A stretch of 36,668 nucleotides of DNA. It comes from Desulfuromonas sp. GTDB lineage: Bacteria; Desulfobacterota; Desulfuromonadia; Desulfuromonadales; Geopsychrobacteraceae. The notes under the pieces were generated by a model. It made no database searches. It had not been told where the DNA came from and worked only from the letters and a program-made list of their open reading frames with translations. Every line of letters begins with the position of its first letter. Positions within the stretch are counted from its first letter, which is position 1. A program made the position numbers and the translations under genes. The stretch is taken from contig PKUG01000099.1 in the NCBI GenBank assembly GCA_002869665.1, positions 1-36,668 on the forward strand, in the 5' to 3' direction. Shown here in pieces: positions 1 to 13,906 of this stretch.

Positions 1-78
1 AATCGGAATCGGAATCGGAATCGGAATCGGAATCGGAATCGGAATCGGAATCGGAATCGGAATCGGAATCGGAATCGG
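1..78. repeat. AATCGG hexanucleotide array, at least 13 copies
   Basis: Thirteen perfect tandem copies of AATCGG are visible, and the array probably continues left of the window. It ends at AATTCAG. It lies outside any gene, about 200 bp upstream of the LysR regulator. A related array with unit ATCGGT lies at 6278-6325. A six-base unit changes length without shifting a reading frame, so any effect would be on spacing rather than translation. Confidence 0.95.
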
Positions 79-84
79 AATTCA

Positions 85-195
85 GTTCTCGCGCAGGGGC
101 GCTGAGAAAACCCTTTAGGACTAAGACATCACATCAGGCTGAACACCCCTTTTCTTTCAGCCCTTCTCTGCGCCTCCGCGCCTCTGCGCGAGAAC
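85..195. repeat. Inverted repeat with 18-bp arms, 75-bp centre
   Basis: The arm at 85-102 (GTTCTCGCGCAGGGGCGC) is complementary to 178-195 with a single G-T wobble. The centre is AT-richer and has no open frame that looks real. The arms resemble the CTCTGCGCGAGAAC-type intergenic repeats found scattered in many bacterial genomes. This could be a dispersed repeat unit or a remnant of a small mobile element. The remainder of 1-292 shows nothing else recognisable apart from the ribosome binding site of the LysR gene. Confidence 0.6.
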
Positions 196-292
196 GAAAA
201 TAGATATCAACGTTTTCAAACCGATAGGGATTTCGATACCGAATGGTGGCGGGTGGATCTTTATTGAATCGATAGATTTCCGGGAGAAACTT

Positions 293-1183
293 ATGACGCT
301 GGAACAGTTACGGACACTGGTGATGATTGCCGACAGTGGTGGAGTGCTGGCGGCGGCGGCGGGGATGAACAAGACCCAGCCGACGGTCAGTGTTGCCATC
401 CGCAAGCTGGAAGAGGAGCTGGGGGTGTCGATCCTGAGCCGCGACCGCTACCGGGCGGAGTTAACCCCGGCGGGGGAAGCGCTCTGCCGCCAGGCGCGGA
501 TCATCCTCAAGCAGAGCCGTCAGCTCAGCGAGCTGGCGGGACACCTGGCACGCGGGAACGAGCCGGAGCTGCGTATCGCCATTGAGGCGAGCTGCCCGCT
601 GGCACCGGCGCTGAGAATTCTCGGTACATTGGAGAAGCGTTTTCCCGGCACCCAGTTCAACATCATGGGGGAGACCCTGTGGGGAGCGTTGGAGCGTTTG
701 CATGACGGGGAGGTTGACCTTGCGATCAGCCCGCGCTTTGAGGAACGCCTGGAGTTCGAGGACGCGCATTTCACCAATGCGACCATGATCTCCGTCGCCG
801 CACCGGAACTGATTGCCGAGCTTGGCGCGCAGCCATATGTCCTCAGAGATCTGCAGGATGCCGTGCAGGTTGTCGTTCGTGACAGCAGTCGTAACCCCTC
901 ACCGCTCAGCTTCGGTTTTCTTCCCGAGGGGCGCCACTGGTACGTGACCGACCATCTGACCAAGAAGGAGATCATCCTCGCCGGGATGGGCTGGGGGCGG
1001 CTGCATCTGCACCTGATCGAAGCGGAGCTGGTCTCCGGCAGGCTGATCCCGTTGCAGATCAACGACTACCAGACGCGGATGGAGATCGAGATCTGCATCT
1101 TCCGTCGGCGTGACCAGGTTGCCGGTCCGGTTTCGCACGCACTGTGGCAGGCCTTTTCCGCTGGTATTGAGAGTCCCGCCTGA
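293..1183 (+). CDS. LysR-family transcriptional regulator
   Basis: A 296-residue protein with the usual LysR length and layout. An N-terminal winged helix-turn-helix spans about residues 1-60, with the typical segment TQPTVSVAIRKLEEELG followed by LTPAGEAL. A linker helix follows, then a periplasmic-binding-protein-like effector domain from about residue 90 to the end. The ATG is preceded by GGGAGAA at good spacing. The gene stands alone, converging on the tautomerase gene at 1211, and no divergent target gene is visible because the left neighbour lies outside the window. The effector cannot be deduced. Confidence in the family is high; target and ligand are unknown. Confidence 0.93.
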   Translation: MTLEQLRTLVMIADSGGVLAAAAGMNKTQPTVSVAIRKLEEELGVSILSRDRYRAELTPAGEALCRQARIILKQSRQLSELAGHLARGNEPELRIAIEASCPLAPALRILGTLEKRFPGTQFNIMGETLWGALERLHDGEVDLAISPRFEERLEFEDAHFTNATMISVAAPELIAELGAQPYVLRDLQDAVQVVVRDSSRNPSPLSFGFLPEGRHWYVTDHLTKKEIILAGMGWGRLHLHLIEAELVSGRLIPLQINDYQTRMEIEICIFRRRDQVAGPVSHALWQAFSAGIESPA

Positions 1184-1210
1184 CCGCTCCTCATTTTATC
1201 TAAGCTTTAC

Positions 1211-1396
1211 TCAACGGTCGATGATCAGGGTCCCGCCGACGGAGACGTCTTCCGGCGTGTTTTCCTTGAAGAGGATGATGATGGTTTCCGGCGGCAGGTC
1301 GAACATCGTGCTCGCGGCCGCGGTCATCTGCTGCACGAAGGTTCTTTTACTGTCGAGGTCGGCGACCTTCGGGCCGTCCACGGTGATAATCGGCAT
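1211..1396 (-). CDS. 4-oxalocrotonate tautomerase family protein
   Basis: A 61-residue protein of the length typical for 4-oxalocrotonate tautomerase (4-OT) enzymes. After removal of Met it would expose the catalytic N-terminal Pro (MPIITVDGPKV). These proteins form hexamers and use Pro1 as general base in keto-enol tautomerisation. The conserved Arg near residue 11 of classical 4-OT is not clearly present, as this stretch reads VADLDSKRTF, so the substrate may differ from 2-hydroxymuconate. It has a strong ribosome binding site (AAGGAG). It starts 12 bp downstream of the cardiolipin synthase stop and is probably its co-transcribed partner. No aromatic degradation genes are nearby, so the physiological role is open. 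Confidence 0.85.
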   Translation of the reverse strand: MPIITVDGPKVADLDSKRTFVQQMTAAASTMFDLPPETIIILFKENTPEDVSVGGTLIIDR

Positions 1397-1408
1397 ACAG
1401 TCTCCTTG

Positions 1409-2824
1409 TTACAGGTAGGGAGAGAACAGCTTGCAGAATGAATCGCGCAGACGCAGCGGCAGGGGGCGGGAATCCATCTCCTCCAGGGTGACTTCGCGCG
1501 AAGCGTCGCGGCAGCTGTCGAAGTGGCGGACCAGGGCCTCCTGAGTTGCATCATCGAAGATCTCGACGTTGAACTCGAAATTCAGGCGCAGGCTGCGTGG
1601 GTCGAGATTGGCCGAGCCGACCAGGGCGTATTCGTCGTCAATCAGCAGCAGCTTGCTGTGGACGAAGGGGGGGGGCTGGTAATAGATGTGGGTGTCGTGC
1701 TCCAGCAGCTCGAACAGGTGGGCGTTGGCCGCCCAGGCGACATACGGCAGGTTGTTCTTTTCGGGGATCAGGATATCGACCCGCACCCCGCGCAGGGCCG
1801 CGGTATTGAGGGCAGCGATCTGGGCCCGGTTGGGGATGAAATAGGGGGTCATGATGCGGATATTCTTGTGGGCGCAGGAGACTGCGCCGTTGAAGATCCA
1901 GTTCAGTGGTTCGTGCTCCTCGTTCGGGCCGGCGCTGATGCCGCGACAGCAGGCGCTGCCGGTGGCCGGGGCGATGGGCCATTCGCGATTGCGGCGCTTT
2001 TCGCCGGTGGCGAAGTGCCAGTCTTCCATGAAGGCGTCGCGTAGCTGGTCACTGATCGGTCCTTCGAAGCTGAAGTGAAGATAGATGATCCGGTTCGGGT
2101 TGGCGCTCGCGGCATAATGCTTGTCGCAGATGTTCATCCCGCCGGTGAAGCCGACGCAGTTGTCGACGATCAGCAGCTTGCGGTGGTTACGCAGGTTGAA
2201 ATAGAAGCTGCGGGTCAGGGTCAGCGGCAGAAAGGTCGCTATTTTGACTTTTGTATTCTGAAAGCAGCGCCGCAGACGGGTGAAAGAATAGAGTTCGCCG
2301 ACGGCGTCGAGCAGGATCCTGACATCGAGGCCGCGTTCGGCGGCAGCGATCAGGGCCTCAGCGAACTGGTTGCCGATACGGTCGGGCTTGAAAATATAGC
2401 TGGAGAGGAAGACGGTTTCCTTCGCTTCGCGGATGGCGTCGAGCATGGCCGGGTAGGCCTGTTCGCCGTTATGCAGGATGGCGACGTGGTTACCGCTGGC
2501 CAGGTGGCGGCGGCAGATGGCATCCGACAGGCGGATCAGCGCCTGGCTGGTGTCGCTGCGGGGGAAATGGGAGCGTTCGCAACGGTTCGGCGGGTCGTCG
2601 ACATGCAGCCAGTGCATTCCATGCCCCTGCTCCTGGAGCTCCCGCGCCCGGGTGCGGATGCGGTTGACGCCGAGCAGCCAGTAGAAGATTGCGCCGATCC
2701 CCGGCAGAGCGATGCAGGTGATGATCCAGCCGACTGCCGCGCGCGGATCTCTCTTGGTCAGCAGCGCGTGGCCGGCTGACAACAGGGAGAAGATCCAGAG
2801 GCAGGTCAGAAGAAATGGCAGCAT
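1409..2824 (-). CDS. cls: Cardiolipin synthase (phospholipase D superfamily)
   Basis: The enzyme condenses two phosphatidylglycerols to cardiolipin at the inner membrane. The protein is 471 residues from the ATG at 2824, chosen because GGGAG lies just upstream; a TTG ten codons earlier would be in frame but has no such site. Two hydrophobic segments (about residues 2-22 and 31-53) form the usual N-terminal anchor. Two HxKxxxxD catalytic motifs are complete: H214/K216/D221, followed by GFTGGMN, and H389/K391/D396, followed by LVGSANLDPRS. Length and layout match bacterial ClsA/B-type synthases. It lies directly upstream of the tautomerase gene. A second, exported PLD-family protein is encoded at 17316-18782. 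Confidence 0.93.
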   Translation of the reverse strand: MLPFLLTCLWIFSLLSAGHALLTKRDPRAAVGWIITCIALPGIGAIFYWLLGVNRIRTRARELQEQGHGMHWLHVDDPPNRCERSHFPRSDTSQALIRLSDAICRRHLASGNHVAILHNGEQAYPAMLDAIREAKETVFLSSYIFKPDRIGNQFAEALIAAAERGLDVRILLDAVGELYSFTRLRRCFQNTKVKIATFLPLTLTRSFYFNLRNHRKLLIVDNCVGFTGGMNICDKHYAASANPNRIIYLHFSFEGPISDQLRDAFMEDWHFATGEKRRNREWPIAPATGSACCRGISAGPNEEHEPLNWIFNGAVSCAHKNIRIMTPYFIPNRAQIAALNTAALRGVRVDILIPEKNNLPYVAWAANAHLFELLEHDTHIYYQPPPFVHSKLLLIDDEYALVGSANLDPRSLRLNFEFNVEIFDDATQEALVRHFDSCRDASREVTLEEMDSRPLPLRLRDSFCKLFSPYL

Positions 2825-2942
2825 GGCACTCCCGGCGACGGCGGAGCCTGGCAAGGCGATCCGCTACCCGTCTGAAGTTTGTGCGTTGATGTCTGTGTGG
2901 ATCTTGAAAACGGTGCGGCAACGTGAGGTTGCCGCCCGGCAA

Positions 2943-3275
2943 TCAGCGTAACGAGGTCCCGCAGCGGGGACAGGTCAGGACGGTATTGGTGGCGACTTTT
3001 TCGCCGCAGGTCGGACAGTTGAACCAGTGCTTGCAGTAACGGCATTGATGTTCGGACAGCCCCTGTTTCTTTTTGCACTTGGGGCAGCGCCGATACATCT
3101 TGCGGTTCTTGAGGTAGTCCTCGAAAAAGAGCCCACAGCGAGGACATTCGCTGGCACCCGGTTTGACCGTTGCTTCGCAGCCGGGGATCGGGCACTTGAT
3201 CACCGTCTTACAGGCGTTGCACCAGTAATCCCCCTTCAGCAGTTCACCACATTTCGGGCATTTTTTCTGAGCCAT
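2943..3275 (-). CDS. Small protein with four predicted zinc ribbons
   Basis: A 110-residue protein dominated by paired cysteines. CPKC and CNAC, CPIPGC and CPRC, CPKC and CRYC, then CPTC and CPRC give eight half-sites, enough for four zinc-ribbon or rubredoxin-like knuckles. There is no membrane segment or signal peptide, so it is cytoplasmic. The ATG follows GGAGTAACG. It sits about 105 bp downstream of uvrA on the same strand and 118 bp upstream of cls. Nothing identifies a specific function; a nucleic-acid or protein-binding adaptor is an inference from the family. Real coding status is supported by the regular CxxC spacing across the whole length. Confidence 0.82.
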   Translation of the reverse strand: MAQKKCPKCGELLKGDYWCNACKTVIKCPIPGCEATVKPGASECPRCGLFFEDYLKNRKMYRRCPKCKKKQGLSEHQCRYCKHWFNCPTCGEKVATNTVLTCPRCGTSLR

Positions 3276-3380
3276 CCGTTACTCCGTTTATCGACAGTGG
3301 GAAAGACGAAGAATATCGATAGACAGATATCATAATCGACAAACCCCGGATTGCCAAGTGATTAGCTGAGCGTGCGCTGC

Positions 3381-6200
<2,820 letters not shown>

Positions 6201-6277
6201 AAATTCAGGTTCTAGGCAAAAGGTTCGAGGAAAAAGGCGAATCAGTTGTCACCACAAAAGCTGAGTATAAAATCACC

Positions 6278-6337
6278 ATCGGTATCGGTATCGGTATCGG
6301 TATCGGTATCGGTATCGGTATCGGTATCGAAATCGAA
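6278..6337. repeat. ATCGGT hexanucleotide array, 8 copies plus decayed edge
   Basis: Eight perfect copies of ATCGGT occupy 6278-6325 and are followed by two ATCGAA variants. The array lies in the gap between the pdxA stop and the uvrA start, inside the presumed uvrA leader or promoter region. Its unit differs by one base from the AATCGG array at 1-78. Repeat-length change could alter promoter spacing or leader length for uvrA; this is an inference. Confidence 0.95.
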
Positions 6338-6377
6338 TACACCTTTTAAAAAGGCCGATTCCGATAAGAAAAACAGG

Positions 6378-7379
6378 CTATGCATCCACATTCCCCGCCA
6401 TGCGGTCGGCCATGGTCAGGGCGGCGGCGAGGCTGGCGATGTTGGCCTTGCCCGTGCCGGCGAGGTCATAGGCGGTGCCGTGGTCGACGCTGGTACGGAC
6501 GATCGGCAGTCCCAGAGTGACATTGACGGCGTCGTCGAAGTGGAGCAGCTTGAGCGGGATCAGCCCCTGGTCGTGGTACATGCAGACCACCGCATCGTAA
6601 GCGCCACGCACGGCGAAGTGGAACAGGGTGTCGGCGCTGTGCGGACCGTCGGCGGCAATCCCTTCCTCCTGTGCCCGGCGGATCGCCGGCAGGATCAGGC
6701 GCTCTTCCTCGTCGCCGAACAGCCTGTTTTCACCGGCATGGGGGTTGAGCGCCAGCACCGCAAGGCGCGGCTTTTTCAGGCCGAACTGCTGCTGCAAGGT
6801 TGTCGCCGAAATCTTGATCGTCCGGTAGATCTCAGCGCTGGTCAGGCGGCTGGCAATATCGCGGTGAGCGAGGTGGGTGGTGACCAGGCAGACCTTCAGT
6901 GTTTCCCCGGCGAGCATCATCACCACCTTGTCGACGCCGCAACGTTCGGCGAGCAGCTCGGTATGACCGGGGAAATGGTAGCCCGAGGCGTTGATCGCCG
7001 CCTTGTTGATCGGGCAGGTGACGATTCCGGCCGCCGTTCCCGTCAGGCAGCGCTCGATGGCGTATTCGACATATTCGGCCATTGCCCGGCCGCAGGTGGC
7101 ATCGGGGCTGCCGTAATTCAAACGGGTGACATCCAGCGCCGAGCGCTGGGCGATCTGCAGCCGACGTTCGCCGATAACGAGGTGCTGGTGGCCCCCTTCC
7201 GCGGTTTCGAGCCGGGTGTCGTCCGTGAATATCCGTGCCGCGCGCAGCAGGCAGCCGCTGTCACCGACAACTTCCAGCGGGTGGTCGAGGCGGTCGCCGA
7301 TGCCGGCAAGCAAGGCCTTGATAATCAGTTCCGGGCCGACCCCGGTCGGGTCGCCCATGGTCAGCAGCAAGGGGCGCAT
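6378..7379 (-). CDS. pdxA: 4-hydroxythreonine-4-phosphate dehydrogenase
   Basis: PdxA oxidises 4-phosphohydroxy-L-threonine in the DXP-independent-start branch of pyridoxal phosphate synthesis. The protein is 333 residues from the ATG at 7379, close to the usual 330. An upstream in-frame TTG at 7403 would add eight residues but lacks a ribosome binding site. Diagnostic segments are the N-terminal LLLTMGDPTGVGPE, the metal-site histidines in GHTELLAERCGVDKVV, the central NPHAGENRLFG, and the C-terminal YHDQGLIPLK with GTAYDLAGTGKA. It is read toward uvrA and is separated from the upstream foldase genes by a terminator at 7600-7641, so it probably has its own promoter in 7404-7600. Confidence 0.95.
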   Translation of the reverse strand: MRPLLLTMGDPTGVGPELIIKALLAGIGDRLDHPLEVVGDSGCLLRAARIFTDDTRLETAEGGHQHLVIGERRLQIAQRSALDVTRLNYGSPDATCGRAMAEYVEYAIERCLTGTAAGIVTCPINKAAINASGYHFPGHTELLAERCGVDKVVMMLAGETLKVCLVTTHLAHRDIASRLTSAEIYRTIKISATTLQQQFGLKKPRLAVLALNPHAGENRLFGDEEERLILPAIRRAQEEGIAADGPHSADTLFHFAVRGAYDAVVCMYHDQGLIPLKLLHFDDAVNVTLGLPIVRTSVDHGTAYDLAGTGKANIASLAAALTMADRMAGNVDA

Positions 7380-7510
7380 TGGTTTCCATTTCTTCGTAAG
7401 CAAAAAATCAAACCCCGAGTATAGCCGATTGCCGTTTGGATAAACAAGGAGGGGGGCGGATTCGCTGGTGAGCTATTCTTTAGAAAGGGTGGACAATATT
7501 GAAAAGTCCA

Positions 7511-7548
7511 CTTACCCGGCCTGCGGCCACCTTCTCCCCTGGGGAGAA
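7511..7548 (-). repeat. Dispersed intergenic repeat, copy 1 (partial)
   Basis: Read on the minus strand this is TTCTCCCCAGGGGAGAAGG followed by TGGCCGCAGGCCGGGTAAG. It shares its self-complementary core and the GGCCGCAGG continuation with copies at 26447-26492 and 33312-33356. It lies in the gap between pdxA and the surA terminator. On the plus strand the palindrome is followed by eight T, so it also resembles a terminator in that direction. Confidence 0.7.
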
Positions 7549-7599
7549 TTTTTTTTGCGGCTCTGTTTGATTTCTACTGGAGAGTAGGTTGCGTTGTAC

Positions 7600-7641
7600 A
7601 AAAAAAACCGGGAAGTGCGATTTTTATCGCACCTCCCGGTT
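7600..7641 (-). terminator. Rho-independent terminator after the foldase genes
   Basis: A 16-bp stem with one mismatch pairs AACCGGGAGGTGCGAT with ATCGCACTTCCCGGTT around a four-base loop. On the minus strand it is followed by eight T. It lies 28 bp beyond the stop of the SurA-like gene and would end transcripts from mfd and the two foldase genes before pdxA. Confidence 0.9.
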
Positions 7642-7668
7642 CGGGTGTTCAACAGATGTAAGCTGAGA

Positions 7669-8604
7669 TCAGATCTTGATGTCGATGAAAGCGTTTTTGC
7701 GCATGTCGCGCGCCCACTCCTTGAAGAGCTGATCGCTTTTCTGTTCTTCAAGTTTCATCTCAATCTGGTCCCTGACCTCGTCGAACTGAGCGTCCTTGTT
7801 GTCCGAGGTAGCGGTCACCAAGAACAGGTGCAACTGACCGTTCATATCGACGATATCGCTGACCTGGCCGGCCTGCAGCCCTTTGATGGCCTGCTGCAGG
7901 GGGGCCGCCATGTCGGTGAGGACCAACTCGCCCATATCGCCGCCGCTGGCCATATCGCCCTGATCTGCTAGGACCGTGGCAAAGTCTTCGCCTTTGGTCA
8001 ACCGCTTACGTGATTTTTCCGCCTGGGCCCGCAGCTCGTTGCGTTGTTCGCTGGTTGCGTCTTCCGGCAACGTGAAGCTGAGGTTGCTGACGCTGACCTT
8101 GTTCTCGGCAGCAAATTCTTCCGGGTGGGTATCGAAGTACTCGCGCACCTCGCGACTGGTGACCAGGACCTTCTGGTTGACCTCTCGCCCGAGCAGGCGG
8201 TAGTGGAGGATCTCCTTGCGGATCTGCTCACGGTAGGTCTCCTTCGTCAGGCCGCGATCGGCCAGGGCGGCAACCAACTGCTCCTCGGTCAGGTTGTTAC
8301 GCTCCTGAACGCTGAGGATGGTGTCATCCAGTTCCGCATCGGAGACGGTCAGCCCCAGTTCCTTGATCCGTTGCTCGATCAGGCGGTCGGTGATCAGCTG
8401 CTCAAGGGCCGCAGCGCGCAGGGACATCAGCTGCTCGTCGCTGATACCGGGAGTGGCCATGGGGGCAACGGCAGCGGCGAGTTCGTTGGTGGTGATAATG
8501 TCGTTATTGACGATTGCGGCGATCCTGTTGACGGTATCGGCGGCGGTCGCCGGCAGCGCCCAGGACAGCACGAAAAGAAGCAAAAGAATCCGTTTCATAA
8601 GCAT
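7669..8604 (-). CDS. surA: SurA-like periplasmic peptidyl-prolyl isomerase/chaperone
   Basis: A 311-residue exported protein with a signal peptide (LLLLFVLSWALPATAA, about residues 5-22). A SurA N-terminal domain opens with VNRIAAIVNNDIITTNEL, and one parvulin/PpiC rotamase domain spans about residues 170-275, with GEDFATVLADQGDMASGGDMGE. Classical SurA has two parvulin domains and about 430 residues; this shorter single-domain form is common in deltaproteobacteria. It should help outer-membrane proteins fold in the periplasm. Its ATG overlaps the stop of the preceding lipoprotein foldase (TAATG), which implies translational coupling. An in-frame ATG two codons later is an alternative start. 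A strong terminator follows. Confidence 0.88.
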   Translation of the reverse strand: MLMKRILLLLFVLSWALPATAADTVNRIAAIVNNDIITTNELAAAVAPMATPGISDEQLMSLRAAALEQLITDRLIEQRIKELGLTVSDAELDDTILSVQERNNLTEEQLVAALADRGLTKETYREQIRKEILHYRLLGREVNQKVLVTSREVREYFDTHPEEFAAENKVSVSNLSFTLPEDATSEQRNELRAQAEKSRKRLTKGEDFATVLADQGDMASGGDMGELVLTDMAAPLQQAIKGLQAGQVSDIVDMNGQLHLFLVTATSDNKDAQFDEVRDQIEMKLEEQKSDQLFKEWARDMRKNAFIDIKI

Positions 8605-9563
8605 TAATCCCCTATTGATTGAATGGTTGATTGAGTCAGTAGTTCCCGGCGTACGACCGTGGTCGTCGCCTCGCGGAGTTGTTCGAGCCAGACCTGGAAG
8701 GCCTCTTCCATGCGTTCCTGCTTCAGTTTAACAGCGATCTCCTCTTTTACCTCACTGAAGGAGCGCAACCCCGCCTTGTAACGTTTTTCGACGAGGAACA
8801 GGTGGAAGCCGTAGGGACTTTCTACCGGTTCGCTGATCTGTCGGACCGGCAGAGTGAACAATACCCGGTCGAATTCGGCCGGCAGCTGCCCCCTGGCAAA
8901 GCGTCCGAGATCCCCCCCTTTTTCGCTGTCGGGCGAGTGAGAGTACTTCTGGGCCAGGGCGGCGAAGTCGCCGCCGTCCTTGACCTGCTGCTGTACGCCC
9001 AGCGCCTCCTCCCGGGTCGGGAACAGCATCTGGCGGGCGAGGATTTCGGTCGGATGACGAAAGTCCTCCTTGTGTTCCCGGTAGTACTCTTCCAGTTCCG
9101 TGTCGCTGACCGTGATTTGCGGTGTCAGGACCGCGTCGCTGACTTTGGCCGTCAGCAGTTGCAGCTTGAGGCCGGCAACCCAGGCTTCGGGTGTCTTCCC
9201 CGCCTGTCTGAGCATGCTGTCGAACTCGGCGACCGAATAGCTGCCGCGGATTTCGGCCAGGGCCGTATCCAGTTCATCGGGGCTGAGCTGAACGTCGAGG
9301 CGCGCCGCTTCACCGAGAATCAGTTCACGCTCGGTCAACTGGCGCAGCATCTGTTCCTTGACCTGCAACTGCTTGGCGGCCGGCAGGCCGGAGATGTCCG
9401 GGTAATTGAGCTGCAGTTCCCGTTCGAACTGTTCAAGGCTCAAGTGGCGCTGCCCGACTTCCAGCAGCGGCGGCAACGGTTCCTGCTGGTGCTGCTGGCG
9501 ACAGGCCGGCAGACAGAGCAGCAGAAGCAGCAGGAGGATCCTGAAGGAAGAAAAAGACGTCAC
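8604..9563 (-). CDS. PpiC-type peptidyl-prolyl isomerase lipoprotein
   Basis: A 319-residue protein with a lipoprotein signal: a hydrophobic run to residue 20 and a lipobox LPAC with the modified Cys at 21. A SurA-N-like helical region (about residues 35-150) precedes a parvulin domain (about residues 170-265) with the segment DFAALAQKYSHSPDSEKGGDLG and the PYGFHLFLVE end strand. It is anchored on the periplasmic face of a membrane and should work with the SurA-like protein encoded immediately downstream, with which it shares a TAATG junction. It follows mfd by 91 bp, so all three may form one transcription unit. The tandem pair is probably a duplication with divergence in anchoring. Confidence 0.88.
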   Translation of the reverse strand: MTSFSSFRILLLLLLLCLPACRQQHQQEPLPPLLEVGQRHLSLEQFERELQLNYPDISGLPAAKQLQVKEQMLRQLTERELILGEAARLDVQLSPDELDTALAEIRGSYSVAEFDSMLRQAGKTPEAWVAGLKLQLLTAKVSDAVLTPQITVSDTELEEYYREHKEDFRHPTEILARQMLFPTREEALGVQQQVKDGGDFAALAQKYSHSPDSEKGGDLGRFARGQLPAEFDRVLFTLPVRQISEPVESPYGFHLFLVEKRYKAGLRSFSEVKEEIAVKLKQERMEEAFQVWLEQLREATTTVVRRELLTQSTIQSIGD

Positions 9564-9654
9564 AGGGTGTCCCTGGTCACAGCTGTCATGGTGCCGGACA
9601 TCGCTCTGGATTCATTGCAGGTCGAAAAACAACAGAATGAACTCAATAACATAG

Positions 9655-13143
<3,489 letters not shown>

Positions 13144-13408
13144 TTTTTCGCCGAAAATCTGTGCAGATTCACTCCGAAGTCACGGAATCTGATCACCCAG
13201 CGGAGGATACCCTTCGGGAAAATAGCGGGCAAGTTTTTTCCCCATTAACTTTTCGTCATCTCCTAGCATTGGAACCACCTGCGGGCGTTATCATGAAATT
13301 GTGAGGTTGGTGCAACAGGCCTCATGTGGACGGTGAGCCGTTGTGTGTTCGTTTGTCAGTCATGACAAGTCCTCGGCGGCCATCATTGGAAAAGGAAGGA
13401 GGCCGATC

Positions 13409-13810
13409 ATGGCCTATTGTCTCAATACGAATGTGACGGGTGATTTCAACTCAGCCATGGTCAGCGTCAGGGAGAAACTGGCGGCGGCCGGCTTCGGCGT
13501 CCTCTCCGAAATCGACATCAGCGCGAAGATGAAGGAGAAACTGGGGGTCGACTTTCGCCCCTATATCATTCTTGGAGCCTGCAATCCTCCCTATGCGCAC
13601 AAGGCGCTGACTGCCGAACCCTATATCGGAACCATGCTCCCCTGTAACGTTATCGTTCAGGAATGGGAAGACGGTCGGGTGGAGGTCAGCGCCATCAACC
13701 CGGTTGCCTCGATGCAGGCGGTCGAGAATCCGGCCCTGATCGAGATCGCCGTGGTGATCCGTGACAAACTCCAGGGGGTGATCAAAGCGCTGCAGGTCGA
13801 GACGTCATGA
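13409..13810 (+). CDS. DUF302 family protein
   Basis: A 133-residue protein from the ATG at 13409, preceded by an excellent ribosome binding site (AAGGAAGGAGG); an upstream frame extension lacks one. The layout MAYCLNTNVTGDFNSAM, then LAAAGFGVLSEIDI and KEKLGVDFRPYIILGACNPP, is characteristic of DUF302, a small alpha/beta domain whose biochemical role is unsettled. There is no signal peptide, so it is cytoplasmic. It is divergent from mfd and converges on the Dcu transporter, with a shared terminator between them. The conserved GACNP segment carries a Cys. Function is not inferable beyond the family. Confidence 0.88.
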   Translation: MAYCLNTNVTGDFNSAMVSVREKLAAAGFGVLSEIDISAKMKEKLGVDFRPYIILGACNPPYAHKALTAEPYIGTMLPCNVIVQEWEDGRVEVSAINPVASMQAVENPALIEIAVVIRDKLQGVIKALQVETS

Positions 13811-13843
13811 GGAGAACAAGGTGACAAGGAATGACAAAGAGAT

Positions 13844-13886
13844 AAAGGAAAGGGGGCCGTCTGTTCAGAACGGCCCCCTTTCCTTT
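13844..13886. terminator. Bidirectional rho-independent terminator
   Basis: A perfect 17-bp stem pairs AAAGGAAAGGGGGCCGT at 13844-13860 with 13870-13886 around a nine-base loop. The A-rich left flank and T-rich right flank make it usable from both sides. It separates the converging DUF302 and Dcu transporter genes. Confidence 0.9.
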
Positions 13887-13906
13887 TCAGCTTACGGTCC
13901 GGTCGG

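Noticed and set aside
1-78. Hexamer array as a CRISPR
   Set aside because: Units are contiguous six-base repeats without spacers.
6246-7424. 392-codon frame containing a Ser-Val repeat
   Set aside because: The Ser-Val stretch is the hexamer array read as protein, and the rest is antisense to pdxA.
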